Positions 1 through 13,200 of a DNA stretch of 64,000 nt are shown here, one piece after another. Positions within the stretch are counted from its first letter, which is position 1. The number at the start of each line of letters is the position of its first letter. Source of the DNA: Populus alba (taxonomy: Eukaryota > Streptophyta > Magnoliopsida > Malpighiales > Salicaceae). The DNA lies in contig NC_133287.1 in NCBI RefSeq assembly GCF_005239225.2, positions 16,062,519-16,126,518 on the forward strand. The letters run 5' to 3'. Under the pieces are notes generated by a model, which did not search any database, was not told the DNA's origin, and saw only the letters and a program-made list of their open reading frames with translations. The translations under genes were made by a program, and so were the position numbers.

Positions 1-630
1 ACAGAGCCTACGTCTTGTTAAGTGCCCACAAAAGTTAGATGGGAAACAGTGACCCAGTTCAACCTTCTTAATCAAATAAGCGATGAGCACTGAAAACTGA
101 AACGAATTCAAAGGCCAATATGCCATTACAGCTCAATCAAAAGCTGCAGTTAATTCTTTCTAGGCAGAAAGGCTGGAGCAAGTTAGCCAGAAAAAAAACC
201 CAAAACCTAAAATGATGACAGAAAATTCATTCCTTAAACAACCATTCGTTTTAGAATTTTGGGTTATCCTAGTCCCTTTTCTTTTCCTACACAGAACGCA
301 CGACGAAAAACCATTGCTTTGCAGATTTGAAAAGAATTAGTTTTGGATCATTAACCCAACAGATATTTACTAGGAAATAAAAACAACGAACACCCTCATA
401 ATCAATACAAAACCCCACACAAGAACATCAAACCCATATTTATCTCAATCAACCAATCAAACCCTCTCTAATCCGCTACAAGAACCATTATTTAGCTCAA
501 GATTTAAAAACCCATTTCCTAAACTATCTTCTTCTATCAAGAGAAAATATCCACAAAGCATATAAACCCTCAAAAACATCCATGTAAAAGTTATACAAAA
601 AAAAAAAACTGAAAGAAACAAATTTCTTAC
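1..630 (-). other. Presumed intron 1 of the left-edge gene
   Basis: This stretch contains no coding sequence that I can join to the exon at 631-744. It is AT-rich and holds only short unsupported ORFs. It is best read as intron sequence of the gene leaving the window, on the strength of the donor at 630 alone. Confidence 0.3.
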
Positions 631-744
631 CTCAGGTCCTTGAGTGGAAGGAGAGTGAAGTCGAAGAGCAGTTTTAGTTGCGGTGGTTCGGAGATGAGAG
701 GAGGCAGATAACAGATGAGAAGGATATGTAATTGTCGCCGTCAT
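631..744 (-). CDS. First coding exon of a gene running off the left edge; possible transit peptide
   Basis: An ATG at 744 opens 38 codons rich in Ser, Thr, Ala, Leu and Arg, with almost no acidic residues until the last codon. The run ends at a good donor (GAG|GTAAG, intron starting at 630). The composition (start MTATITYPSHLLSASSHL) is typical of a plastid or mitochondrial transit peptide, which is an inference. The rest of the gene would lie to the left of position 1, after an intron of more than 630 bases. I do not recognise the protein from this fragment, and an incidental short ORF cannot be excluded. Confidence 0.45.
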
Positions 745-949
745 TTTTTGAGAATCTTTAACAGGGCCCTAATTGATGGTTATGTGCTCAAGTCTCATTC
801 TTGATTCGAAGAAAGATAGGTTTTGGAGACCCTCTAAAGGTTTTTGGGAGTTCACGGTGGAAAAGGTTGTTGCAGGGTGACAGGGGTTTAAGGAGCAGGA
901 GCCGTTATCCAGTACTGCCGAGTGTTGCAGTTTTGGAAAAACGGTTCAC

Positions 950-1105
950 TTTCATAAAGTTTTAATTTTTTTTATTTAAAATTAATTTTTTTAGTTTTTA
1001 AATTATTTTGATATATTAATATTAAAAATATTTTTTTAAAAATAAAAAATATATTATTTTAATATACTTTTAAATAAAAAAAACACTTAAAACAATCAAA
1101 GTGTT
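950..1105. repeat. Short AT-rich MITE-like dispersed repeat, copy 1
   Basis: This block of nearly pure A/T carries the recurring core AAATTATTTTGATATATTAA and, farther on, TTTTAAATAAAAAAAACACTT. The same arrangement returns at 2028-2205, 40147-40280, 40735-40880 and 41286-41440. The ends are roughly inverted (AAAG.. and ..CACTT), which suggests a non-autonomous DNA element. The family name is unknown to me. Confidence 0.5.
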
Positions 1106-1790
1106 TGCTATGTGGTTGTTTCTGCGGTAATGGAATCCACTATTATTTACATTTCAATCACAGGTTACTTGAAAACAGATGTAATTTACCTTTCTTCGTG
1201 TCGAGGCTAAGCATAGTGAATCAATTTACTCTACAGAACAGTGGAGAACGTCTCCATTGTTCATGGTCGGATTAGGTTCGACCCAAACTTCGTATTGAAC
1301 TGTGTTTGACCCAATAAAAAAATCTAATTTTTTTAATTATATTTTACTCGAAAAATTAGTGTTTACCATTTAATATTATTCAATGATATTACATAAATTG
1401 AAGAAAATTGCAATTGTTTCTAATGATATTTGACCTGATTTTGTTTCATGTTTAAAAAATCATGAAAACTATAGTCTTTATATGATGGATTTTGTACATG
1501 ATAGAATTGTAAATAGGTTAATGGAATAATAAAAAACATTTGATATAAAATATTATTTATTTAATGATGTAATAATAATAGTTAAATCTACAATATTTAA
1601 ATTAAAAACATCAATATTAATATATATCTTTTTTAACTATTTTATAACTTTAATTTGAAAAAAAAATTAATCAAACATATTTAATTATTTTTTATTCAAT
1701 CTCCAATATATATATATAACAAACCATTTTATAACATAATTTTTTTTCAAATTATAACCATAAATACCACTAAAAACACGCTCAATATCC
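1100..1790 (+). mobile_element. Diverged Harbinger-like non-autonomous element, related to 49463-50494
   Basis: The interior matches the well-delimited element at 49463-50494 over several stretches. Shared strings include TTAAATCTACAATATTTAAA and AATAATAATAGTTAAATC, with the same order of a 'gttcgaccca' segment, an ATTTTACTCGAAAAA segment and the AT-rich tail. The right end near 1785 carries the inverted form of a GAGCGTGTTT terminus. The left end is blurred by the adjacent MITE, and no target duplication could be fixed. Confidence 0.55.
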
Positions 1791-2027
1791 ACTCCAAGCT
1801 AAAACAACTCACCTAATAATAACATTCTTCACGTTCGCTAAGACAGGATTATGGAGTTTAAGGATGTTTTTTTTAAAAAAAATATTAAAAAAATAGATTA
1901 AATGTGAAGGAATAAAATAATAAGATAAATAGTTAACATTTTTATATATATTAAATCATTCAATTGTTTCCAATCTCTTTAATTAATAATTTTCTCACTT
2001 CACAAAGCACGAGGATTGGACTCGATT

Positions 2028-2205
2028 TTTTTTTAAAAAAAAAAGTTATTTAAAATTATTTTTTAAAATATTTTTTTATTAAAATAATATATTTTTTATC
2101 TTTTAAATTATTTTTCACATTAACATATTAAAATAATATAAAAACATTAAAAATATATTAATTAATTTTTTTTTTTAATATTTTCCAAAAATACTTTTAA
2201 AATTC
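2028..2205. repeat. Short AT-rich MITE-like dispersed repeat, copy 2
   Basis: This copy has the family core (ATTAAAATAATATATTTTTT, then a poly-T/AAATTATTTTT segment, then CATATTAAAATAATATAAAA). The flanks run TTATTTAAAA to ATACTTTTAAAA in imperfect inversion. There is no coding content. Confidence 0.5.
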
Positions 2206-2454
2206 CGAAACAGGACCGTGCTTGTCATCTACCTTGAACTTACACAAACAAAATCCTGAAATCAGGTTTGAATCGTCTCTGATCGGGCCATTTGTCAGAA
2301 AGTTTCAAATTCTTATTGTAAATGAAAATTACAACACGAAAATTTGACAAAGTTACAATATTGGAAGCAGCACAGCCTGGACAATTAGACCTCCACCGAA
2401 TCGGCTATCTCATCATCTAACTGCACCTATGATTTCTTGACGACATCTTATTAG

Positions 2455-2532
2455 TTATTGAGCTGATAGTACATGTTCCTCTTGAGCTCTTCTAGAGTGT
2501 AGAGACTCCTCAAAGACAAAATTTCACTCAAT
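2455..2532 (-). other. Orphan terminal-exon-like segment beyond the AGPR gene
   Basis: On the minus strand a TTTTGCAG acceptor at about 2533 is followed by 26 codons that read without a stop: LSEILSLRSLYTLEELK, then RNMYYQLNN and a TAA. A putative 3' untranslated stretch follows. The hydrophilic, Leu/Glu/Lys-rich composition is protein-like. I find no matching upstream exon between here and the AGPR stop at 3082. It may be an alternative 3' exon of AGPR, the end of a separate spliced gene, or chance; I do not recognise the peptide. Confidence 0.3.
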
Positions 2533-3079
2533 CTGCAAAAGCTAGTGAAAATAGTTCAAATCAGATTGAGAAGAAGATCGACAGATGATTCTAAAGTCAC
2601 ATGTCATCCTTACGTGCATTAACAATTAGAAATTCAATCTACACTCTTGAAAATAATGGAATCAGCGTGAAAGAACAGGTTGAAATGGACAAAGACGTTA
2701 AAAGGAATCAACCAGACATGAACATCGAGTTATAGTGCGCATTTAAAGATACATGATCCTAGATGTTTGTATACCATAATAATGCTGTCAACCAAATAAT
2801 AAATACGCTGCAAAGGAAACAATAGAAAGAAATCCCTACAATGCTGCGATGCACCACAAAAACCAACAATTTCATCTGCAAAAAGTGATGAAGCTATCCA
2901 CAAGAAGAAATGGGGGAGGCCAACAGAGTGTATGGAGGATGTGAGAGCAGAAATGATAGTCTATGAATTAAATCAGAGAGAAGCCTATTTTGAAAAACAT
3001 GGATTAGAGCATCCAGAAAGCCTATTCCCAGTAGAGGATGAATTGCTTACATGTTCAGTCAAAGAAAAGTAAAAAAGTC
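2533..3079 (-). other. 3' flank of AGPR
   Basis: This holds the AGPR 3' untranslated region and noncoding sequence down to the exon-like segment at 2455-2532. I see no ORF with gene-like features and no repeat. Confidence 0.4.
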
Positions 3080-6032
3080 TCAAGGAAACAATGGCAGGTA
3101 CCCAAGCCCTGTGTTTTCTGGAAATCCCATCATTATATTTAAATTTTGTAGAGCTTGACCAGAAGCCCCCTTCACAAGATTATCAATCTGCACCAAGGTT
3201 TTAGAAGTTAAGCCAGTCAGAAGGGAAGAAAACAGCGGTATATGAAAAGATGGAGACAGTCAAGTGCAATGGCAAAGGAGATGATACGTACAACTGATAT
3301 GATTATTGCTCTGCCAGGAATTCGGTCGGGAAATACATTTATATAACAATAATTAGAGCCTCGAACATCATGAGTGCGAGGAACAGCTCCTTTTTCCAAT
3401 AATCTTACAAATTCTTCATCCTGCAATAAAAGTTAAAGAAAGAACGAATGACTAAAGTGTGACAAAGGGCAGCAGAAACCAGATCGTGGCTGGACTACTA
3501 ACTTCCATCTTATATGACTCAAGTATTGACACAGTTTCACCATTAAAGGAATGTGCAACACACATTCCTTAATCAAATTTCAGGTCAAAGCATTGATTGT
3601 ATTCCGAGTGATATCATTGATTTGTAATGTCTCATAGTACAAAAAGTAGAAAAAGTGTGTAACTAATCACAATATTTATACAATATATATACCTGGTAAG
3701 AAACTTTCAATTGCTGGTACAAATTGTCGGTTGTCACTCCTGAAGCCATTTCCACATAGATAGTTGATTGCATACCACGGGTCTAAAGAACAGAAAAATA
3801 AACAATGTTGGACTGGATTCTTTTGTAAGCAAAGATTACTTCAGTACACTTGGGCAATTGTTACCATTGGCATTAAGTGTGGAGTAAAACTGATGGTAAC
3901 TTTAGAATGCGCAGCATCGGATAGCCCCTGTTCAATTTCTGGAACTGCAATTCAAAACCAGAATCTATATTATTGCCTTATGATACAACCCAACTATAAC
4001 AAGTGAAATTCATATCTTTTGCTTCATGGTCAAGGCAATAATTTGCAAGAAGAAGGGATCAAGATCCAATTTCTGAGATTGATATTCACCATGACGATGC
4101 CTTGTAACACCATAAGACATGATGCCTTCAGTTAATTCAGTGTACAAATTTGCCACCTTAGCACCACGTCCTGCACAATTTCCAGACATCAGAAACTACC
4201 AAAGAAATCGGTGCAAGTAGAAATTGAAACATATTACTGCTACAGACAAGCATCGATATATAAAAAAATGCTGTGAATTTTTACCTGCTCCACTCACTCC
4301 AGATTTTGCATCAACGATAATATTCTTATGTTCAATGAGATTGGCCTGAAAATTCAGAAAATGATGAGGTTCAGGGTGTGCTCTAATTTAAGAAAACTAG
4401 CTACCTTGAAAGAAACTAATTGTAATGCGACAATTGATCTTCTGCTGAAAAAACATGTATGGAACTAATCAGTCATGCAGGATGAAATGAAATGAAATTA
4501 AACCGCAACAGACACATACCTTTATCAAGGGAACTAAAGGAAGCTGAATCGATGTTGGATAACAACCAGGATTAGCAACAAGATTTGCATTTTTTATTTC
4601 CTCTCTCAAAATTTCAGTCAAACCATAAACAGCTTCTTCCTAAATCCATCAAGAGAACACATTAATGTAAGGAAAAAATAAACGTAAACCTTCCACAAAC
4701 GATAATTGAAATATAAGCACGGAAAACAGCTAAAACTTCCTTCATGAGGCCAGGTTGATGTTTTGAGAAAGGGAAAGATTCCAGGAACTTTACCTGCAAA
4801 TCAGGTGCTCTGTGTGGCTGGCCATACCATTCTTCATACTCAGAAACGTTTCGTAATCGGAAGTCCTAAATGAATAACAAGATAATACATGATATTACCA
4901 CATTATAAATTTTCAAAATACTGCATGACGCCTTAAACATGATAATATACAAAAACATAAACTGATAAGCTTGCATTCAAAGCATACCGCTGAAAGATCA
5001 ACAATCTTTAATCCCTTGGGAAGACCTTTGATGATTTCCTGTAAGAAAAAAAAGGCACATGGATCAAATACTAGTTGACATAAGGAAACTCAGTAAATGA
5101 AATTCCCTATGCTGAAGGTAAACTGCATTAAGCCTTCAAATTAATTGTTGAATGGGTTAAAATATGTTACATGAAAAAAAAAGTACCTGTGTGGTTCCAT
5201 GAGGCAAGCAACAGAATACAGCATCAACATCAGAAAAATCTGCATCGCTGGTAGAAACCAAAACCGGCAAATTCTGCAAACCAAAACAGATTAAATTCAA
5301 GCATCACTTGCAAAAGAGAAAGCTGACAGTATACTATTTCAAAACATTTTTCCCCTTTTGGTGAGACTCAATGGTCAACTCTAGCAGTATCAAACAATAG
5401 ATTCAGTTTCACCAAAAAGAGAGCCACACAGGAACGCCTTACCCTACTAATACGTAAACACTGACAAAAATCCCATCAAAACCTTACCTAATACTCATTA
5501 GTATACGATGATACCTTTTGTGTGATGAAATGAGGAAATACAGAATCCATCGACTTCCCAGCATTTCTATCAGCAGTCATCACAGTTATACCAAAGTATG
5601 GATGGTTTGCAAGAAGTCTAATAATCTGCCACCAAAAAATAGTAACTTCACTCCTCTCTCAATAATTGAATAACCGTGCCCACAAAAGCAATAAAACCCA
5701 CAAACCTCTGCACCAGTATAGCCACTGGCACCAAGAAGAGCAACACGAACTTCTTTCTCCTGCTTAGCATTTGAAATCTGCAATCTTTTTCTGGACAAAG
5801 CAGTAGACCCACCAGCATGTAGCTTGCAATTTCCATTTTTACTCTTCAAGCTTGAAACTTTCACTTCACTACCCTGAATTCATTAAAAAAATAGCTCGAA
5901 ATACAAAGTCACAGTCTTTACTAATTTTCAACAAGCAAACGCCTCTTTCTATTAAAGTTTCAAACTTTCTAGTAGAAAAGATGAAATTCTAACCTTCAAG
6001 AAGTAGGTAGAACTGAAAGTTGCACTGCTCAT
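3080..6032 (-). CDS. AGPR: N-acetyl-gamma-glutamyl-phosphate reductase, plastid arginine synthesis, 13 exons
   Basis: The enzyme reduces N-acetyl-glutamyl phosphate to the semialdehyde with NADPH, the third step of ornithine/arginine synthesis in plastids. Exons (minus, 5' to 3'): 6032-5994, 5873-5706, 5625-5515, 5273-5187, 5038-4988, 4865-4794, 4639-4520, 4345-4285, 4170-4090, 3944-3865, 3782-3693, 3420-3292, 3187-3080. Each has GT-AG borders and the phases join. The sum is 1197 bp, or 398 aa, close to the Arabidopsis protein. Residues 1 to about 52 look like a transit peptide. The NADP-binding GASGYTG is at 61-67. The active-site Cys is in NPGCYPTS (C202), and the HRHVPEIEQ motif is at about 261-269. 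The C-terminus GYLPLFP is typical of the family. All key residues are present, so the gene looks functional. The ATG at 6032 is the first in frame and begins the transit peptide. Confidence 0.96.
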
Positions 6033-6054
6033 TATTTAATTTCTGGATGAAATT

Positions 6055-6131
6055 CTACAAACACAATTTGACATTATAAGAGAATGATATTTATAGAGAT
6101 TCAAGCAATAGAAATGAAGGGGTTTTTTTAC
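6055..6131 (-). other. Probable 5'UTR intron of AGPR
   Basis: On the minus strand a donor (TTGAAG|GTAAAA at 6131) and an acceptor (TTTGTAG|AATTT at 6055) bracket about 77 AT-rich bases, 22 bases ahead of the ATG. This is inferred from splice consensus only. Confidence 0.45.
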
Positions 6132-7236
6132 CTTCAAGAATTGGATGCTTTGACGATGGGAAAATTGAGGTTGCTATTGGAAAAAGAATAAAAGGATGGA
6201 GGAATTTAATTACTGGTTTATTTTTTATCAGAAAGGAACCGAATATGCCGAAAAAACCCTAGAGACAACTGGAACAAAAATGGAAAGGGTTTTTTAAAAG
6301 TAATATAATTTAATTAATTAAAAAAACAGAATAGAATTAATAATTAGCCGCCTTGAAATTATTTTGTTCTTCTTCCTTGTCTAGGGTCAGAATTGGCTAG
6401 CAGGTGACTGCAGGAGACGCCTAGCACAAGGCTCTTTTATCTTTCTTATGTAATGACTTATCACAAATTTCAGGAACCCATGTTCCCATGCAATCAGCCC
6501 AAAGTAGGTCCAAAGCTCTGTAGCTACTAGCTATGGTGTAGATCTGAACCCAATTTAACACATTCTAACAGCCATGATTTGCTTATGACAAATATATTAT
6601 TTTCTATTTTTTAAAATAAAATAAAATGAGCTCCGTTATGTATAAAGATGCTAGGGTGCATCTGGCCTTTATTCATTTTTATTCATTTCACCGTCGCTTC
6701 TCACAGTGGTGATATAAGCGATCTATGTTAGTTTAAAAACTAGAGTTTTTCATCGATTATTTTATCTTCATTTTTTACAAGGCAAAGGGACAGATAAATT
6801 ACAGAGATCCCATGTTAGTTGATTAACGTAATTATCAAGATTATCCTTAACTGTTCCCAGGAACAAAACCATAACTAATGAGAAGTTGCCAAGACTGCCC
6901 ATGGTGGATATGCGATGGTAATAATAGTAACAAAAAGTATATATAAATAAAAAGATTAGATGCATATGTGTTGTTTAATTGAATAACGAACGCTAAAGAT
7001 CCTACAAAATAAAATTAAGATGGGCTAAGTAGTGAGACGAGGCAGATTTTTTGAGACAAAGTTGTGTTTTTTGGTCAACTTGCCTTCTCTGCATTTTAAA
7101 TTTTACAGAAAAAGAATAGATTATACAAGCTTAACAAAAAAATCGATATGTACAGGCACCAACATAACAGGCAAAAACACACGCATGAGCTTGGCTTGTA
7201 GTGCTGTATAACTGTCATGAGCGAAAATCCTTAATG
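6132..7236. other. Intergenic region between AGPR and the kinesin gene
   Basis: The right part (about 7000-7236) is expected to contain the 3' untranslated region of the kinesin gene. The left part (6132 to about 6350) contains the AGPR leader and promoter. Short ORFs in between have no gene-like features. I recognise no repeat. Confidence 0.5.
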
Positions 7237-10200
7237 CTATCGGTCCAAGGCAGAAAAAAATGGAACTTGGCCCCTTCTTGGAGTTTGACGGTTGTCATCT
7301 GTCCTTGAGTTTATTGGTGAAGTTTGGGGCCTTAGCTCAGACAATCGTATCCTTTCATTGGTAATCTTAGTCTGCAGAGTTTGGAACTATGTTAGTTTAT
7401 GGGAGATCATCTTTTAGGGTTGCTTGGTTGACCCTCTTAAGAACTTGTTTGGACGCAGAAATCCATAATGTAGAAAGAGAGAAAAAAACAGCAGTGTTAT
7501 TTATGGATTTTGATTGTTTATTCCTTACCTTGACTGTCAAATCTTGCAGTTCTCTTTCCAGCGAAGTGATTCTGTTTTTCAGCTGCTCGAGAGCATCCTC
7601 CGCGACGGTTGGGGTTATACTGGATACAGGTTTTGTTATCCCAGCTGCCTGAAATTTTCCATCAAAAGAGATCTATCTCTTCGATTCTGAGAGAAAATAA
7701 AAACCACGTGGCTAATCAAGGATACACACATACCTTCAAAATGCTAGTACACAAGCCCAATAACTTTTGTGCTAATTGCACCTTGTCATCCTCAATTTCC
7801 TGTATGGATTCAATTAACAGTTGAAAAAGCCATCGATATTAACGATATGTAAAAATTATTAGTACTTGTTTCTCTACTTCCACTAACCTTAAGTTTGTTC
7901 ATTAACCTTTGTTCCCCTTCAAAATCTATATATGGACTTTTCCCAACAGAAGCACGATGATGTGCAAGCTCTTCCTTCATACGTGAAAGATTGATCTCTG
8001 CTCGCCGCAGCTTAGCACTCAGGTCCTCATTATGAATTTTAAGCGAATTGTTCTCTTCCTATTACACCAGAACACGGATCCACTTTGGATGAATAAAAAA
8101 TGCTTGCACAAGTTAACAGGTCCAAATTCTCTGAAATTCAGCATATTTTCTATGTAAACAGGACAGATTATAGAAAATATCTTGCCTTGATTTTTGCATG
8201 ATGATGTATACGCTGCTGGATATTTTGCTGGCCAGACAGCTTCTTTACCTCCCCCTCAAGTTCCATCACCTTCTTCTTATGATTTACGTTCTCCATCTGA
8301 ACAGAGTATAGGAAGTAAATACAAGACACGAGACAAAAAATAGAGGGGGAGGGGGGAAAAGCTCAACTGATCCACTGGAAAGGAAAAGTGCAAGGCACAG
8401 GCTTCGGGTTTTTACCTTCAACATTTCACTCTCAGTTTTGAGTAACTGATCCCGCTGATGAAGCTTTTCCAATGCTACTTGTGCAGCAACCAGCTCAGCA
8501 TGTTTACAATCAATTTCCTCTAGCCAACTAGAAAACAAAATGTGAAAGAAAATACATAAAATAGCTTAAGATTCAAGTACAGAGTGCCAGCCAATACTGG
8601 CAGGTTGAGCTTTGAAGCAAAGGATGCTTACCCTCGCCTCTCCTCAATAAACCCATTGAGCTGCTGCTTAAGCTTGATAATTTCCTGATCCTGTATGGAA
8701 AATGGAAATGATTAAGGGAAAACATGTGCGTTTCGAAGGTAAATTACCAAAGCAAAGAATACCTTTGCATGCGGCTCAAAGGTACCAAGCTGAGCTTTTT
8801 CTGCAATCTTCTGCACTTGTTTATCATCCAATAGTGACTGCCATTAACACAAAGGTACATGAACAAACACATTCATGGAAACTACTCCTTTCTCTTTACT
8901 TTTGGCTTCATTTTTCTCCAATGTTTATTCAGTATTCAGTGCACATTATCAGAAATTATCATGTACATGACACAAATAAAAGGAGATGCATGGTCTCAAT
9001 TCTTTATAGGTCCAAATTACCAACGACCATGATTAAGCAAAAGAGTAGTGTGGGACCACATTAATTTACCACATAATTTGTCATGTCCAGTTTCACTCCT
9101 AGTAAATCTCGGATTACATCATGGGTCATGCTCTCAGCAGCAGCCAATCTGGCATTCAAGGCAAATATCTGCAAAAGGATCATGCTTATCAAATGAGTCA
9201 TTATCTGGCATGGATCTAGAGTTGGATTTACATTTGGAAAGTAAAGGCTACCTCTTTCTGTCGATTAACTGCTAAGGATTCCAGCTCTTCAATCCTTAGC
9301 CTTGCAGATGCAAGGTCCTCATCCTTCTCAGATTTTATTTGTTGTGCCAAGCCCAGACCAATGCATTTGAAAGGGGAACTGGAACCCCTGGACTTAGCAG
9401 CATTTTTCTCTGATTTGTTTGATGAAGAGCTCGTGCTATGGGAGATATGGCCCTCAGGTTTTACTTGTTCAACCATGGCTTCCAATGCCTTGAACTGTTT
9501 TCAGAATCTCTTAAAAAACAACTTTAAGAAATAGAGGAAGAAAGAACTATATAAAAACTTCAAACCCTGGCCTACCTTCTGCTTATACTCACTAGCCTGT
9601 GCTTCTGCATGCAAATTTAGCTCAGTGACATGTGCCTTGAACTGTGAAATCTGTTGAACGGTAAGAGAATGAATGTCAAATGCTGAAACCTCAGGTCAAA
9701 CAAAGTTAAAACACTTGTAAGAATGTACCAAAATGATGCATAATAGCGCTTTACCTCTGCATCCTTGTCAGATACACTGCTTTCAAGGATCTGTATATGC
9801 TTCAGTGCTTCTTCCAGGCCTCTTTCCTTCTCTTCCAAATGCCTGCAGGTGAAAAACAACCATGTTTTGACAATTTGAAACATCGTAGTATCTAAAATGC
9901 AACCATACAGAGGAATCTGATAAAAGAAAAAAAACCTTTTAATGCCAGTGTCAACATTTTCAACATTCTGCATCTGATATTTCACAGAATGAAGCTCGTC
10001 TTCAAGTTCTTCTCTCTGCAATCTTTGTCGTTCTGCTTCTCCTTTAAGAATGTCAACCTGACAAGCAGTAAATAAGATGCTGATTTTGAAATTTTGAACT
10101 CCTTTAACTCAATAGTAGATTAGAAAACTAACCTTGTTTTCTAGAACATTAATGGTGCACTCTAGCTCTTCAACAGATCTCTCAAGTAGCTTTACCTCTG

Positions 10201-13200
10201 CTTCTTTTTCTTCAGCATAGATCTTTCTGGATTCAGCAGTCTGTCAACAAGTTAACAGCACAAGATCAGGAAAAATAAAATAGGTGTAAATAATTATTAT
10301 TTAGCATATATATAAAAGTTCAATGCACCTGTTGGGCCTCTTCTGCAATAGCTTCAGTTTCTTCAGCCCAAGCCTCTGTCCTTTGTAGCTTATCTTCTAA
10401 ACTATGCATCTTCAGTTGGAGCTGATCTCTCTCGCTAGTAAGTTCACTCAGATGACTCCTTAAAGATTCAATTGTATCACTCATTTCTCCAAGAGCATCA
10501 CCCATTTGTGAGAGTTCTGTCTCTAAGCTCTCCGTCAAACTCCTTTTCTCAGTTAACTCCTCCTCAAGAGAACATTTTGCAGCCAAGGTTTCTTGAATTT
10601 GGGCTCTCAGATCCAGATTTTCACAAGAAAGACTTTCTAGGGACAAGTGTCCCTTAGCAATATCAGACTCAAGATTAGACACCGCGTCTATCTTCTCCAT
10701 GAGCTGAGCTTCAAGCAACTGACTATGAGCAACAGTCTGTTCAAGCTCACTTGATTTGACAACCAGCTCATCTTCTAGAGCCTCCATAGAAGCCATCACT
10801 TCCTTCAGCTTATCCTTTTGATCCTTAGTATTAGATGCTGACTCCTGCAACAGGCTCAAATCAAATGACAGTCCTTTTAGAATATCATCCTTCCTCAATA
10901 GCTCAGCCTGGAGGCTCATGTTGTCAGAGACCAGATCTGCAGTGCAACTTTCCAAGCATTCAATCTCTTTTATGAACTCAGACATCCCTTCTATATTTTC
11001 ACAAATCTCATGAAACATTTTTTCTGCAAGCATATAACACTCTTTCTCCATTCCGTTAAATAACTTGTGACTGATTGAGTGTACGCTTTCCACTGAAGCA
11101 ACATACTTTGCTGTGTTCAAAGCTGATTTGGTGAGGACTTCATGCAAAACTTTCTTGTGAGACCTAATTTCACTTCTCAAAAGAATGTTCTCATCCTTCA
11201 TTGCATTCAATTTGCAGACAAAACTTTGCAAATCTTGGTTTTTTACGCACATATCAGCTTTAGCAACAGATTGAGAATTCTGGAGTTCATTTACCTCAGC
11301 ACTTTTCATCTCCAGATCAGTCTGTAGACCAACAATGACACTCTCCAAAGAGAGAATTTTGTCCTGCAGCCTATCATTCTCCATATCAACCTGGCTTAGT
11401 GATGATTCAACTTCAGATTTCTTTTTCTCCAAGTCTTGTAGAACCAAGCTCTTTTCAGTCTTCAAATTCGAGACCTCATCCTTTAGAGACTTGTTTTCCT
11501 CCTCCAACCAATTCAATCTTCTGAGCTCTAAATCTTTCAATTCCAGCTCAGTTTGTAGTTCGCTTGATGCTGTTTCCAATTGGCAAATGCTCTTCTGCAA
11601 GTCTTGCTTTTGTTGGCTAATAACATCAATTTGACTGGAAGACTTTTCGAAATCTGATTCCTTACTCTTCAAATTCTTTTGCAGTTTATCACACTCAGCT
11701 TCAAGTTCTTGAATCTGGCTTAACAATCTCATCCTAGTTGTCATGACTTCACCGAGTTCGCTTCTCAACTTATCGTTGGAACACGCAACATCCTTCAGAC
11801 TTGATAATAGATCCTGCACCTCCCTATTTGCCTCTTTAACTTTTCTTTGCAGAAGAGCAACATCTGCTTCCTTGGCCACAAATAGATGTTCCTTCAACTC
11901 AGCGTCAATTTTGGAAAAAATTATTTCATTCTTTAAATTCTCCAAGATAGAGCAACAATTGAGGTGCTCTCTCTCCGCTGCTTCTTCTCTGAGACACATC
12001 TCTTCAAGCTGTGATGCTAAGATGAATGACTCGATGTCTTTTGAGCACAAATCCATCATAAAAAGCTCAGTTTGAGAATTTCGAAGTTCCTTTTCATCTT
12101 CCAGCATTTTCTCTTGATTGAAAAGGGATTCTACAGCATTTGTGTTAGTTGAGTCCATCTCCTTCATTAGAACAGCAAGCTGAGAACCCATGTAATTAGA
12201 CCTCTGTAACATCAACTCCTCTTGAAGCTGTATATCATAGATCTTTTTCTCAAAAGATGTTAACTTAAGCCCAAACCTCTCTGTTTCCTCTTCTTTCCTC
12301 AAGATCCGAACAAAACTGTTCTTGATGTCAGCCAGCAGTTTCCCCTTCAGGGTTCTGCATGTTTGAAGCTCTCTACTTGTTTTGGAATTACGCTCTCTGA
12401 GATCAGTTATAAGCGAGTCTGATTCAGACAAGCCATGTTGAAGCAAACCATTTTCTGCATTCAGACCTGTTACTGTTTCTAACAAAATGCCCATGTGACA
12501 GAGATGTAGTACTGAGACAGCAGAATCCTTTACTATTATCTCAGACCAGACATCTTCAAGCCATGACCGCACCAATTTTCCAGAGTCTAAAACCAGTGCC
12601 TTCAAGCTGTGGAACTCACACAACATAGACAAAAAATTTTCAAAAGAGATCTGGACCTGTGAAATGACACCCTCCAGCTGCCCAACCAGATCCTTTGTTT
12701 CCATTAAGTCTAAGCCAAACTGAATTTCAAGATCTTTGAATTGTTGATCCTTGAGTCCATTCAGGGATTGCAAGCTCTGAACTTCATTATCAAGCATATC
12801 CCTTTCACTGGTTAATTTAACTTCAATTTGTTTCATCCTTTCCATATCAAGCTTCATTGCTTCATTAGCTATCATCAGTTCATTGATCATTATATCAGCT
12901 TCTTTCATGGTATCTTGGGCCTCCTCAAATTTGGCATACATACAAGAAGCCTCCGCCATTTTCTGTGCTGCAACTATCTTTGCGTCACAAAGCTCCATTT
13001 CAAGGAACTATTAAAAAATTATTGGAAAAAAATGATTAAGTATATGAGAGTGTAATAAATAAATGCCGTAAATATAATCTATCTGTAAACAACTAGGAAA
13101 ACAATAAAAAAAAAAAAAGACAATGGGATGAAAAATGAATTGCTCTGGATGATTTAGTTTGGGTTATCATTGCAGGCAATTTTGATTTTCATTTTACGAG

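Larger units (their letters stand above)
745..2454. other. Intergenic: 5' flank of left-edge gene, two AT-rich MITE copies, Harbinger-like remnant
   Basis: Positions 745-940 are the likely 5' leader and promoter side of the minus-strand exon at 744. Copies of a short AT-rich element lie at about 950-1100 and 2028-2205, and a diverged Harbinger-like copy at about 1100-1790; these are described separately. From about 2210 the sequence looks like the 3' untranslated end of a minus-strand transcript, including an AATAAG-type signal near 2310 on the minus strand. No host coding region is seen except the exon-like segment starting at 2455. Confidence 0.5.

Noticed and set aside
11142..12075. Plus-strand frames of 61-110 codons
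   Set aside because: Antisense shadows of the large kinesin coiled-coil exon.
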